DNA from: Streptomyces puniciscabiei
Lineage (GTDB): Bacteria > Actinomycetota > Actinomycetes > Streptomycetales > Streptomycetaceae
DNA length: 64,000 nucleotides
Assembly (NCBI RefSeq): GCF_006715785.1
Contig: NZ_VFNX01000003.1
Span: forward strand, 62,001 to 126,000
Reading direction: 5' to 3'
The position numbers were made by a program, and so were the translations under genes. A model generated the notes under the pieces. The model was not told the DNA's origin. It ran no database searches and saw only the letters and a list, made by a program, of their open reading frames with translations. Each line of letters starts with the position of its first letter. The stretch's first letter is position 1. This document shows positions 1 to 8,467 of this stretch, one piece after another.

Positions 1-152
1 GCCGAGGCGTCCACCGGCGGGCGGGCGTACCGGGGCCGTGGGATCCCTCCGTGCGGCGGACTCCGCGCTGGCGGTCATGGTTCCGACTGTAGAAAGGGGC
101 CGCTCGGCTCGCCCGTCGAGGAGGTACGGGGGCGGCCGGGGTGAGCGAGGCC

Positions 153-683
153 GCGTGCCGGACCCGGGCGCAGGGGGCGCGCGGCTGTTGCGCCGAGGGA
201 TGGCGGGTGGCCGTACGAGTCCAGGACCGAGTGCCGGACCCGAAGCGCCAGAGGCCGCACGACTCGCCCGACGAGGGACACCGGGGCGGCCACCAAGGCG
301 CGTCCGGATCACCGCCGAGGGATGCCGGGGCAGTCCCGCGAGGCCAGGTCCGCGAGCCGGAACCGAACGACAAGAGGTCGCGCGCCTGGCACTCCGAGGG
401 ACACCGGGGCGGCCCAAGGGGGGCACGCGGCTGCCGGGGCGGCCCCAGGGAGGCCGGGACCGTGAGCCGGAACCGAACGACAAGAGATCGCGCGCCTGGC
501 ACTCCGAGGCACACCGGGGCGGCCCAAGGGGGGCACGCGGCTGCCGGGGCGGCCCCAGCGAGGCCGGGACCGTGAGCCGGAACCGAACGACAAGAGATCG
601 CGCGCCTGGCACGCCGAGGCACACCGGGGCGGCCCAAGGGGGGCACGCGGCTGCCGGGGCGGCCCCAGCGAGGCCGGGACCGT
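153..683. repeat. 110-bp tandem repeat array with degenerate flanking copies
   Basis: Three near-identical 110-bp units begin at 354, 464 and 574, each opening with GAGCCGGAACCGAACGACAA. A decayed fourth start is at 684 (GACCCGG), and two more diverged, length-altered copies can be followed back to about 153. The unit length is not a multiple of three, so the long open frames that run through it on both strands change frame relative to the repeat at each unit. They are best explained by the scarcity of AT-rich stop codons rather than by coding. Confidence 0.85.
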
Positions 684-986
684 GACCCGGAACGGGAGGC
701 AAGGACACGCGCGGCTCCGCCCGCCGGGGGCCTGCCGAGGTGGTCCCGGGAAGCCCTGCCCCGCCCGCCCGGACGGCACCCGGACTTGATCGCCCGTCCG
801 ACAACCCGTCCGGCCCACAACCGGGCCACCCGGCAACGGGCGACCCGGAAACCGGCCCACCTCCAAAGCGGCCCGCCCCGGAACCGGCCCCTCCGACCGG
901 CCCGCCCGACGACCGGCCCGCCCGGCGACCGCCCCGCCGGACAGTGACGTGGCCCCGGCCCAGCCCCCCACGGCTCTGCGGGAACG
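684..986. other. Low-complexity intergenic stretch, no gene seen
   Basis: After the tandem array the sequence becomes a run of short imperfect motifs of the type CCGGCCCGCC and ACCGGCCC (about 780-960), upstream of the stress-protein gene. No convincing ribosome site or conserved protein frame was seen. The promoter of the downstream gene should lie here, but no clear -10/-35 pair is visible. Confidence 0.6.
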
Positions 987-1484
987 GTGGATTCCGATAG
1001 CCTCACGGCTGTGACGGAACAGCACTCGCACTCGCCCTCGCACCAGTTCGAGCGGGGTACGGACGGGCCGAAGGTCATCCTGGTCGGGGTGGACGGCTCC
1101 GACTCCTCGTTGCGTGCGGCGGCGTACGCCGGCGGGCTCGCCCGGCGGCAGCGGGCGCTGCTGGCCGTGGTGTACGTGCAGCCGGTACTGGCCGCCGGGG
1201 CGGCGCTCGGGGCGCCGGTGGCGGAGACGACCGACGAGATCGCCGAGGACCTGGTCACCTACATCCGGGAGGCGGCCGAGCGGGTCAAGGGGATATTCGA
1301 GGTGCGCTGGGAGTTCCACACCTTCCGCGGCGACCCGTACAGCGGGCTGGTCAAGGCGGCCGACGAGCTCAAGGCGGACGCGGTGGTCGTCGGCGCCTCC
1401 GAGCAGGCCGGCCACCGGATCATCGGCTCGGTGGCGGTCCGGCTGGTGAAGGCGGGGCGCTGGCCGGTGACGGTCGTGCCGTAG
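987..1484 (+). CDS. Universal stress protein (single UspA domain)
   Basis: Small cytoplasmic protein of the UspA family, which commonly binds ATP and is induced under stress or growth arrest. A short variable N-terminal tail is followed by one Usp domain from about residue 30 (VILVGVDGSDSSL) to the end. The family's C-terminal nucleotide-loop region is seen as VVVGASEQAGHRIIGS and a closing PVTVVP strand. Length (165 aa) is normal for a one-domain member. The first GTG (987) has a weak GGGA upstream; a second in-frame GTG at 1011 gives 157 aa and may be the true start. It stands alone, with about 200 bp before the next gene. Function beyond the family is not visible. Confidence 0.88.
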   Translation: MDSDSLTAVTEQHSHSPSHQFERGTDGPKVILVGVDGSDSSLRAAAYAGGLARRQRALLAVVYVQPVLAAGAALGAPVAETTDEIAEDLVTYIREAAERVKGIFEVRWEFHTFRGDPYSGLVKAADELKADAVVVGASEQAGHRIIGSVAVRLVKAGRWPVTVVP

Positions 1485-1690
1485 GGCGGGGCGCCGGCCG
1501 CAGCACTCCGGCGAGGGCGCAGCTCATCAGGCCGACGTCACAACCGACAGTTGTAGGCGCGCGCGGCAGACCCTCTCCCGGCGGGACTCGCGGCGCCCGC
1601 CGGGGCCGTGCGTGGCGTCTTCCCTGTGCTGCGGGCCTGAGCCATCATGATCCGGCGTCAGCCGTTGCCGTCGGCGAAGAGGTGAGGCGC

Positions 1691-3115
1691 ATGGCCGGGC
1701 TCCGCGCGGGTGAGGGGATTCTCCGCCGCAAACCCATCGAACACATCGAGGAGACCGAGGTCGGCCAGGGCCCCCGGCTGGAGAAGTCGCTCGGGCTGTG
1801 GCAGCTCACCGCGATCGGGGTGGGCGGCATCATCGGCGCCGGCATCTTCACGCTGGCCGGCACGGTCGCCAACGGCACGGCCGGCCCCGCGGTGGTGGTC
1901 TCGTTCCTGATCGCCGGTGTGGCGAGCGCCTGTGCCGCGCTGTCGTACGCCGAGTTCGCCGGGCTCATCCCGAAGGCGGGATCGGCGTACACGTACGGCT
2001 ATGCGGTGCTCGGCGAGTTCGCGGGCTGGTTCATCGGCTGGGACCTGCTGCTGGAGTACACCGCGATCGTGGCGGTGGTGGCGATCGGCATCTCGGGCTA
2101 CTTCGGCTTCCTGGTGCAGGAGATGGGCGCGAAGCTGCCGCACTGGATGCTGGGGGCGCCGGGCACCGGTCCCGGGCACCGGGTGGACCTGTTCGCGGCG
2201 ATCCTGTGCCTGCTGATCGCCTGGCTGCTGAACCTCGGCATCCGCAGTGCGGCCCGCTTCGAGACGTTCGTCGTCGTGGTGAAGGTGCTGGTGGTGCTGC
2301 TGGTGATCGGGGTGGGCGTGTTCCACATCGACTCGGCGAACTACCACCCGTTCGTCCCGTTCGGCATCGGCGGCGTCTTCACCGGCGCGGCGACCGTGTT
2401 CTTCGCGGTGTTCGGCTACGACGCCATGTCGACCGCCGCCGAGGAGTCCAGGGACGCCCAGCGGCACATGCCGAAGGCGATCATCTACTCACTGGTGATC
2501 TCGATGGTGCTGTACGTGGCGGCCTGCCTGGTGCTGACCGGCATGCAGGACTACAGGCACATCGACCCGGAGAGCGGTTTCTCGAGCGCGTTCAAGGCGG
2601 TGGGCCTGAACGGGCTCGCGGACGTGATCGCGGTCGGCGCGATCATCGGCATCCTCACCGTGATGTTCACGTTCATGCTGGGCGTCACCCGGGTCTGGTT
2701 CTCCATGTCCCGGGACGGTCTGCTGCCCCCGTGGTTCGCCAGGACGCACCCGACGCGGCACGTGCCGACCCGGGTGACCTGGATCGTCGGGGTGGCCGCG
2801 GCCGCCATCGCCGGGTTCGTCCCGATCGGCTCGGCCGCCGAGCTGACCAACATCGGCATCCTGCTGGCGTTCGTGGTGGTGTGCGCCGCGGTGATCGTGC
2901 TGCGCTACCGGCGCCCGGAGCTGCCGCGCACCTTCCGCACGCCGTGGATGCCGGTCGTACCCGCGCTGGGCTGCGTCTTCTCGGTCTGGCTGATCACGTT
3001 CCTGCAGTGGCAGACCTGGGTGCGGTTCGCCGTGTGGTTCGTGGTCGGGTGCCTGATCTACTTCGGCTACTCCTACAAGCGCTCCGCGCTGGCCAGGACA
3101 CGGCCCACCGACTGA
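1691..3115 (+). CDS. APC-superfamily amino acid permease (cationic amino acid transporter-like)
   Basis: Integral membrane transporter likely to take up an amino acid by proton symport or exchange. The protein (474 aa) has about 12-13 hydrophobic segments. Near the N-terminus it carries the APC signature GVGGIIGAGIFTLAG in the first helix, and FFAVFGYDAMSTAAEES in the middle, a stretch shared with the CAT/YfnA branch. The ATG at 1691 is chosen because GAGGTGAG stands just upstream; an in-frame GTG at 1682 overlaps that site. Single-gene unit on the plus strand. The substrate cannot be read from sequence; cationic amino acids are the family's typical guess. Confidence 0.85.
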   Translation: MAGLRAGEGILRRKPIEHIEETEVGQGPRLEKSLGLWQLTAIGVGGIIGAGIFTLAGTVANGTAGPAVVVSFLIAGVASACAALSYAEFAGLIPKAGSAYTYGYAVLGEFAGWFIGWDLLLEYTAIVAVVAIGISGYFGFLVQEMGAKLPHWMLGAPGTGPGHRVDLFAAILCLLIAWLLNLGIRSAARFETFVVVVKVLVVLLVIGVGVFHIDSANYHPFVPFGIGGVFTGAATVFFAVFGYDAMSTAAEESRDAQRHMPKAIIYSLVISMVLYVAACLVLTGMQDYRHIDPESGFSSAFKAVGLNGLADVIAVGAIIGILTVMFTFMLGVTRVWFSMSRDGLLPPWFARTHPTRHVPTRVTWIVGVAAAAIAGFVPIGSAAELTNIGILLAFVVVCAAVIVLRYRRPELPRTFRTPWMPVVPALGCVFSVWLITFLQWQTWVRFAVWFVVGCLIYFGYSYKRSALARTRPTD

Positions 3116-3139
3116 CCGCCGGGGACCGCCGACCGGCTC

Positions 3140-3192
3140 GTCCAGGAAGGCTGTACGGTCCAGGAAGGTTGTACGTCCGGGAAGGTTGTGCG
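3140..3192. repeat. Three short direct repeats (18 bp) before the sigma-factor gene
   Basis: Three tandem copies of the type GTCCAGGAAGGTTGTACG begin at 3140, 3158 and about 3175. The third is 17 bp with three differences. They lie between the permease stop and the sigma-factor start, about 100 bp upstream of the latter, so they could be protein-binding iterons, an RNA element, or simple slippage. Confidence 0.7.
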
Positions 3193-3291
3193 GACCGTTC
3201 GTCCGACCGTTCGCCGACGCGATCGACCGTCCGTCGCTCCGGCCGTACGCGCACCCTGTCCCCCGCCCGTGCTCTGCGCTGCCATACGCCC

Positions 3292-3861
3292 ATGACGGCC
3301 GGAACCTCACTGATCCGCAAGGCGGCGGCACGGGCCCACGGGGCGACGACCGCCGAGCACGAACTGGCCGCGCTCCAGCGTGAGCACGGCGGACCGCTCT
3401 TCACCCTGCTGCTCAGGCTCTGCGACGGCGACCGGCAGCGCGCCGAGGACCTGGTCCAGGAGACCCTGGTGCGCGCCTGGCAGCATCCCGAGGCGCTGCA
3501 CGCCGAGGACTACGACTCCGTACGGCCCTGGCTGCTGACGGTCGCCCGGCGGCTCGCGATCGACGCCCGGCGGGCCCGGCAGGCCCGGCCCCCGGAGAGC
3601 GGCGCCGAGATCCCGGAGAGCGCACGGGTGACCGCCGATCACGCCGAACGGGCCGCCGCGATGCTCGATGTCCGGGAGGCTGTGAAGACACTCACGCCCG
3701 AGCACCGTGACGTACTCGTACTCGTGTACTTCCTCGGGGCCAGTGTGGCGGAAGCGGCGCAGACCCTGGGCGTGCCACCCGGTACCGTGAAGTCCCGCGC
3801 GTACTACGCGCTGCGCGCGCTGCGCCGGGTCCTTCCGGATTATGCGGCCGACCTGCACTGA
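3292..3861 (+). CDS. ECF-type RNA polymerase sigma factor
   Basis: Extracytoplasmic-function sigma factor of 189 aa. Region 2 is seen around residues 25-95, including RAEDLVQETLVRAW and the -10 recognition helix area ending in ARRLAIDARRAR. Region 4 is at about 125-180, with LTPEHRDVLVLVYFLG and the helix-turn-helix AAQTLGVPPGTVKSRAYYAL. The length is typical and no extra C-terminal domain is present. A zinc-type anti-sigma gene lies two genes downstream (4693-5346), so this is probably its partner, released on an envelope or redox signal as in SigL/RslA-like pairs. The start ATG at 3292 has no strong ribosome site. Direct repeats sit upstream. Confidence 0.9.
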   Translation: MTAGTSLIRKAAARAHGATTAEHELAALQREHGGPLFTLLLRLCDGDRQRAEDLVQETLVRAWQHPEALHAEDYDSVRPWLLTVARRLAIDARRARQARPPESGAEIPESARVTADHAERAAAMLDVREAVKTLTPEHRDVLVLVYFLGASVAEAAQTLGVPPGTVKSRAYYALRALRRVLPDYAADLH

Positions 3862-4003
3862 AACCGGAGCCCGGGTCAAACCTCGGTAAAGCGCCTTGCT
3901 GTGCCCCCCGTTGGGGCAATGGGCTGTCCTCATCCGCGTTCCGGGCAAGCGGCCGGACCCGGGGTCGGGCGACGCGCGCATACCGGAGGAAGGGCAGGAA
4001 GGG

Positions 4004-4519
4004 ATGCTGCACAGAGGGCACGAGAGCACGGACGGCACCGACGGCGGTGAACTGGCCGTCCCCATGGCCTGGTTGTACGCCGAGTACATCGCCGACGAGC
4101 TGCTGCGCACCGGCGATCTGATGCCACCGACCTCCTTCGAGTTCCGGGCGGGGCGGGACGCCCTGGCGCTCACCGTCTTCCTGTCCGACACCGACGGGGA
4201 GCTGTCCGGCATCCGGGTGATCTCCCAGCTGGAGAACTGGCTGTCCCTGACCGCCTACGACCAGCCGTGGCGGGACTGGGTGGGCGAGCGCATGGCCGAG
4301 CTGACGGAACGGGACAAGCGGTCCGGCACCCGCTCGCCCGACCTGGCCCTCGCCGCCGACGCCTGGCGCTGGCTGGAGGAGACCGAGCTGCTCGCGCCGG
4401 ACCTGGACGCGGTGCCGGGCGGCGGTGGGCCGGCCGGGGAGGACGACGGGCCGAAGGTGTGGACTCCGGCGTGGCGGCTCGGGCTGCCCCTCGGGCACCT
4501 CGCGATCCATCTGTTCTGA
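4004..4519 (+). CDS. Conserved-looking hypothetical protein between sigma and anti-sigma genes
   Basis: I do not recognise this 171-aa protein. It appears soluble and acidic, with no signal peptide or membrane span. Visible segments include MAWLYAEYIADELL, a central region around VISQLENWLSLTAYDQPW, and a glycine/aspartate-rich linker before the C-terminal WRLGLPLGHLAIHLF. The start is ATG 4004, directly behind a purine-rich GGAGGAAGGGCAGGAAGGG; the longer open frame upstream lacks such support. It lies 142 bp after the sigma gene and 173 bp before the anti-sigma gene on the same strand, so it may belong to the same regulatory unit, but nothing in its sequence shows a role. Confidence 0.75.
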   Translation: MLHRGHESTDGTDGGELAVPMAWLYAEYIADELLRTGDLMPPTSFEFRAGRDALALTVFLSDTDGELSGIRVISQLENWLSLTAYDQPWRDWVGERMAELTERDKRSGTRSPDLALAADAWRWLEETELLAPDLDAVPGGGGPAGEDDGPKVWTPAWRLGLPLGHLAIHLF

Positions 4520-4692
4520 GCCCTCGCGCCGGGCTTTCCGAAGTTTTCCGGAACCGGACCAATCCGCGGGCCGCGCGGCTCCGAATCTCTCGTCCGGGAT
4601 TCTGTGGGTGGCTTGAGTGATTCGGCTGTCGGCTGCGTACGGGTGGGAGCACGGAGTAACCCCACCCGCACCCATCGGCACGAGGATTCGGC

Positions 4693-5346
4693 ATGAGGTC
4701 CCTGGAAAGGCATCGCGACGTCGGCGCGTACGCGCTCGGCGTGCTGAACGAGGCGGAGGCCTTCCGCTTCGAGGACCACCTCATGGAGTGCCCTCAGTGC
4801 GCGGCACAGGTCACCGAATTCGGGCCCGCCACACGGCAGTTGATGCTGTACCGCCGGGCCACGCCGCGCTTTGTGCACCCCATGGCGCAGCCCGGTCCCC
4901 GGCTGCTGGACCGGCTGCTCGGCGAGGTCGCGCACCGGCACCGGGCGCGCCGCCGGCGCTTTCTGTACGGCCTGGCCGCCTCAGTGGTGCTGGCCGTGGC
5001 CGGATCCGGGATCGTGGCCTTCACCGGCCATGAGGAGCCGGCCGCGCATGTCACCGCGGCGACCGATCCGAAGACCGGAGTGTGGGCCGAGGTCACCGCC
5101 GACGACGGGGACACCGGCAGCCGACTGCTGCTGAAGGTGAAGGACGGCACCGGTCCCCATGCCTGCCGGCTCGTCGTCGTCGGACGCGACGGCTCCGAGC
5201 AGGTCGTCGGCGGCTGGATGGAGCCCGGCCACGCCACCGGCACCTTCACCACCCTCGGGTCCTCCACGATGCACCCCGACCAGATCGCCCGCTACGAGGT
5301 GCGCACCACGGACGGGCAGCACCTGGTGTCCGTGGATGCGTCGTAG
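4693..5346 (+). CDS. Zinc-finger anti-sigma factor, membrane anchored
   Basis: Predicted anti-sigma factor of 217 aa. The N-terminal cytoplasmic domain (about 1-45) carries the ZAS-type signature DHLMECPQCAAQ (HxxxCxxC), with an upstream His in HRDVGAYALG. A single hydrophobic segment (about residues 90-110, FLYGLAASVVLAVAGSGIVAF) would anchor it. The remaining ~105 residues would be outside the membrane and resemble the RskA-like sensory part. The likely job is to hold the ECF sigma factor of 3292-3861 inactive until an envelope or thiol signal. The gene ends 3 bp before the convergent DNA glycosylase gene. Confidence 0.87.
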   Translation: MRSLERHRDVGAYALGVLNEAEAFRFEDHLMECPQCAAQVTEFGPATRQLMLYRRATPRFVHPMAQPGPRLLDRLLGEVAHRHRARRRRFLYGLAASVVLAVAGSGIVAFTGHEEPAAHVTAATDPKTGVWAEVTADDGDTGSRLLLKVKDGTGPHACRLVVVGRDGSEQVVGGWMEPGHATGTFTTLGSSTMHPDQIARYEVRTTDGQHLVSVDAS

Positions 5347-5349
5347 GAA

Positions 5350-6213
5350 CTACTTCAGCAGCCGGGACAGTCTGCGGTCCGCCAGGGGCTTGCCGCCCGT
5401 CTGGCAGGTGGGGCAGTACTGCAGCGAGGAGTCGCTGAAGGAGACCTCGCGGATGGTGTCGCCGCACACCGGGCAGGGCTCGCCGGTCCGGCCGTGGACG
5501 CGCAGGCCGCTCCTCTTCTCGGCCTTCAGCCGCCCGGCGGCCAGGCCCCGGGAGCGGTCCACCGCCTCGGTGAGCGTGGAGCGCAGCGCCTCGTAGAGCC
5601 GGTGGGTCTCCCCCGGGGTCAGGGACGCGGCGAGCTTGAACGGGGACATCTTCGCGGCGTGCAGGATCTCGTCGCTGTAGGCGTTGCCGACGCCGGCGAT
5701 CAGGGACTGGTCGCGCAGGGCGCCCTTGAGCTGCCGTCTCTCCTCCCTGAGCAGGGCGGCGAGGCGGTCCTCGTCGAAGTCGGCGGCGAGCGGGTCCGGG
5801 CCGAGCCGGGCGATGCCCTCGACCTGCCGCGGGTCGCGGACGACATACACCGCGAGGCGTTTCTGGGTGCCGGCCTCGGTGAGGTCGAAGCCCTCGCCGG
5901 TCTCCAGCGCCACGCGCAGCGCGAGCGGCCCCCTGCCGGGCTTGGGCGGGCCGTCCGGCAGCCGGTCCTTCCACTGCAGCCAGCCGGCCCGGGCCAGGTG
6001 GGTCACCAGGTGCAGCCCGCTGTCGGCCGCCAGGTCCAGGAACTTGCCGTACCGGTGCACGGCCGTCACCTCCGCGCCCTCGAAGGCGGTGACCGGCGGG
6101 TCGTAGGTCTTCAGGACGCTGACGGCGACCGGTAGCACGCGGGCCACCCGGCGGCCGACCAGGTGCTCGGTGAGGAAGTCCTTCAGCGCTTCTACCTCGG
6201 GCAGTTCCGGCAT
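5350..6213 (-). CDS. Formamidopyrimidine-DNA glycosylase family (Fpg/Nei)
   Basis: Base-excision repair enzyme that would remove oxidised bases and nick the abasic strand. The mature N-terminus PELPEVE carries the catalytic proline and glutamate. A helix-two-turn-helix region is visible (RDQSLIAGVGNAYSDEILH), and a C-terminal zinc finger has CPVCGD and CPTCQT. Length, 287 aa, is normal. It differs from the classical MutM start (ALKDFLTEHL after the catalytic residues) and matches an extra Fpg paralogue of actinobacteria, so the preferred lesion is uncertain. Single gene, divergent from nothing close; the PAS regulator gene starts upstream on the same strand and ends 45 bp before it. Confidence 0.92.
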   Translation of the reverse strand: MPELPEVEALKDFLTEHLVGRRVARVLPVAVSVLKTYDPPVTAFEGAEVTAVHRYGKFLDLAADSGLHLVTHLARAGWLQWKDRLPDGPPKPGRGPLALRVALETGEGFDLTEAGTQKRLAVYVVRDPRQVEGIARLGPDPLAADFDEDRLAALLREERRQLKGALRDQSLIAGVGNAYSDEILHAAKMSPFKLAASLTPGETHRLYEALRSTLTEAVDRSRGLAAGRLKAEKRSGLRVHGRTGEPCPVCGDTIREVSFSDSSLQYCPTCQTGGKPLADRRLSRLLK

Positions 6214-6258
6214 GGGTCCAGAGTGCCACCCGGCACTGACACTGCCAGGTGAACCAGG

Positions 6259-8340
6259 TCAGCCGTCCCGGCGGAACTCGCACCACACCGCCTTGCCGCC
6301 GCCGCGCGCCTCCACTCCCCAGGCGTCGGCGAGCATCTCCACGAGCAGCAGCCCCCGTCCGGAGACGCCGTCCTCGCCCGCCTCGCGGCGGCGCGGCAGG
6401 GCGCTGGAGGAGTCCTCGACCTCGATCCGCAGCCTGCGGTGGCCGCCGTCGAGGGCCCGCAGGGTCACGATCGCGGAGCCCTCGGTGTGCATCAGCGCGT
6501 TGGTGATCAGCTCGTCTGCGACCAGCTCTATCTCGTCGGCACGGTCGCGGTAGCCCCAGGAGCGGACCGCGGAGCGGATCAGGTGCCGGGCCTGGGTGAG
6601 GGCGTGCGGGTCGCCGGGCGCCACGTGCTGCTGGAGCCGGCCGCCGGCGGGCGGGGCCTCCGCGGTGCGCCGGCGCAGCAGGAGCAGCGCCACGTCGTCG
6701 TCGCCGGCCTGCTCCTCGGCCACCTGGATCAGCGTGTCGGCGAGTTCGCGCACGTCCTCGGGGCCGTCCGCGACGAGCGCCGTCAGGCGGCGCATGCCGT
6801 CGTCGAGGTCGGCGCCGGGCTGTTCGACGAGCCCGTCGGTGCACAGCAGCAGCGTGTGGCCCGGGTCGAGTTCGAGGGTGGAGACGGGGTAGTCCAGCCG
6901 GCCGAACTCGGCGGACAGCCCGAGCGGCAGGCCGCCCTCGACCGGCGCCCGCCGGCAGCTGCCGTCGGCGTGCCGGATCAGCGGGTCGATGTGCCCGGCG
7001 CGGACCGCCTGGACGACTCCGGTGGACAGGTCGGCCTCGGCGTACAGGCAGGTGGCGAAGCGGTCGGTGTCGAGTTCGTGCAGGAAGACGGAGGCACGGG
7101 CCATCACGGCCGCCGGGGTGTGTCCCTCGGCGGCGTAGGCGCGCAGCACGATCCGCAGCTGGCCCATGACGGCCGCCGCGTGGGTGTCGTGGCCCTGGAC
7201 GTCGCCGATGACCGCGCCGACCCGGCCGCCGGGCAGCGGGATCAGGTCGTACCAGTCGCCGCCGATGTCCCGGCCGAGGGCGCCCACGGCGGTGCCCGCG
7301 CGGTAGCGGACGGCGACGTCGGCGCCGCGGACGCTGGGGATGGTGCGGGGCAGCATCGCCTGCTGCAGCCCCTGGGCGAGGTCCTTCTCCTGCTCGTAGA
7401 GCATGGCCCGCTGCAGGCTCTGCGCGATGCTGCTGCCGAGGGCGACCAGGACGGCGCGCTCCTCGGTGGAGAAGCCGCGCCGGTCGCTGTAGAGCAGCCC
7501 CATCGCGCCGATCGGGCGGGCCTGGGCGATCAGCGGCAGATAGGCGGCCGAGGTGACGTGCAGGCCGGTCAGGTGCGGCCAGAGGATCGGATAGCCCTCG
7601 GCGAACTCCTCCGGCGACTCGATGAACCGCGGCAGGAGCGTGCGGACGACCTCGCTCATCGGGTACGGCTCCTCGATCCCGGTGACCCCGGTGCCGGGGA
7701 CGGAGGCCTCGACGGGCCCCTGCGCGACCAGCCGGATGCGGCCGGCCTCGACCAGCCCCATCACCAGGCTGGTCGCGCCGAGATGGCGGATTCCGTGGGT
7801 GTCCTTGAGGGCGTCGATGACCTCCTGGACGCTGCGCGCGTGGGCGAGGGCGGCGGAGACGGCCTGGACGACGCTGGTCTGCTGGCGGAACGCCTCGTCC
7901 TGGGCGGCCCGCAGGCTGCGTGTCTCGCTCTCGGTGAGTTCCTCGGTGGCGTCGCGGACGATGCCGACGACCCGGCGCGGACGGCCGGTGTCGTCCCGGC
8001 GGATGTAGCCCTGGGTGTGGGTCCAGCGGAGGCTGCCGTCGCGGCAGCGGATGCGGAAGTAGCCCCCGTAGTTCTCGCTGCCGTCCTTGATGGCCTGGGC
8101 CACCAGGGCGTCCAGCCGGGCCACCTCGGGCTGCGGCACCCGGAGGGACAGGGACTCGGGGTGTCCGTCGTACTCCCCTGGCAGCAGGTCGAACACCTCG
8201 TGGGCCTGGGCGTCCATGTGGAACAGGCCCGTGTCCAGGTCCCAGTCGAAGCTGCCCATGCGGTTGAGCGCCAGGATCGGATCCGGGTGGGCGGGCCAGT
8301 CCGCCGGGAGTGACACGGCACTCGCTGCCCGAACTGCCAT
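6259..8340 (-). CDS. PAS-GAF-SpoIIE phosphatase with C-terminal HATPase domain
   Basis: Large cytoplasmic regulator (693 aa) with four domains in order. A PAS/PAC sensor lies at about 25-140 (MGSFDWDLDTGLFHMD to RRVVGIVRDAT). A GAF domain is at about 155-325 and a PP2C-like SpoIIE phosphatase at about 345-555, with metal-binding DIGGDWYDLI, GDVQGHD and LLCTDGLVE. An anti-sigma-type histidine-kinase-like ATPase is at about 575-690 (ELVADELITNALMHT, GRGLLLVEMLADAW). Such proteins typically dephosphorylate anti-sigma antagonists and may also phosphorylate them, switching an alternative sigma factor in response to light, redox or ligand. No membrane segments. The partner is not in this window. 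Confidence 0.92.
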   Translation of the reverse strand: MAVRAASAVSLPADWPAHPDPILALNRMGSFDWDLDTGLFHMDAQAHEVFDLLPGEYDGHPESLSLRVPQPEVARLDALVAQAIKDGSENYGGYFRIRCRDGSLRWTHTQGYIRRDDTGRPRRVVGIVRDATEELTESETRSLRAAQDEAFRQQTSVVQAVSAALAHARSVQEVIDALKDTHGIRHLGATSLVMGLVEAGRIRLVAQGPVEASVPGTGVTGIEEPYPMSEVVRTLLPRFIESPEEFAEGYPILWPHLTGLHVTSAAYLPLIAQARPIGAMGLLYSDRRGFSTEERAVLVALGSSIAQSLQRAMLYEQEKDLAQGLQQAMLPRTIPSVRGADVAVRYRAGTAVGALGRDIGGDWYDLIPLPGGRVGAVIGDVQGHDTHAAAVMGQLRIVLRAYAAEGHTPAAVMARASVFLHELDTDRFATCLYAEADLSTGVVQAVRAGHIDPLIRHADGSCRRAPVEGGLPLGLSAEFGRLDYPVSTLELDPGHTLLLCTDGLVEQPGADLDDGMRRLTALVADGPEDVRELADTLIQVAEEQAGDDDVALLLLRRRTAEAPPAGGRLQQHVAPGDPHALTQARHLIRSAVRSWGYRDRADEIELVADELITNALMHTEGSAIVTLRALDGGHRRLRIEVEDSSSALPRRREAGEDGVSGRGLLLVEMLADAWGVEARGGGKAVWCEFRRDG

Positions 8341-8467
8341 GCGCCCACCTTGCCAGGATTTATCCGATTCTTCGACCTGTTCCTCCGGTGAGCTCCGCGG
8401 CGTACGGGCCGATGCCGGACGGGCCCAGCCGCCGGGTCGACCCGCGGTGGCGCCGCCGTCCGCCGCA

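Noticed and set aside
309..1415. Long minus-strand open frame antisense to the stress-protein gene and through the tandem repeat
   Set aside because: The repeat unit of 110 bp changes phase each copy, no ribosome site is present, and the amino-acid text is Arg/Pro/Gly background typical of shadows in GC-rich DNA.
1798..3291. Long plus-strand frame in front of the sigma factor
   Set aside because: It is the +2 shadow of the permease gene joined by chance to the real sigma-factor frame; only 3292-3861 has family sequence.
6439..8313. 624-aa plus-strand frame opposite the PAS regulator
   Set aside because: Exact antisense of a gene with four recognisable domains; composition is Gly/Ala/Val/Asp background with no motif.
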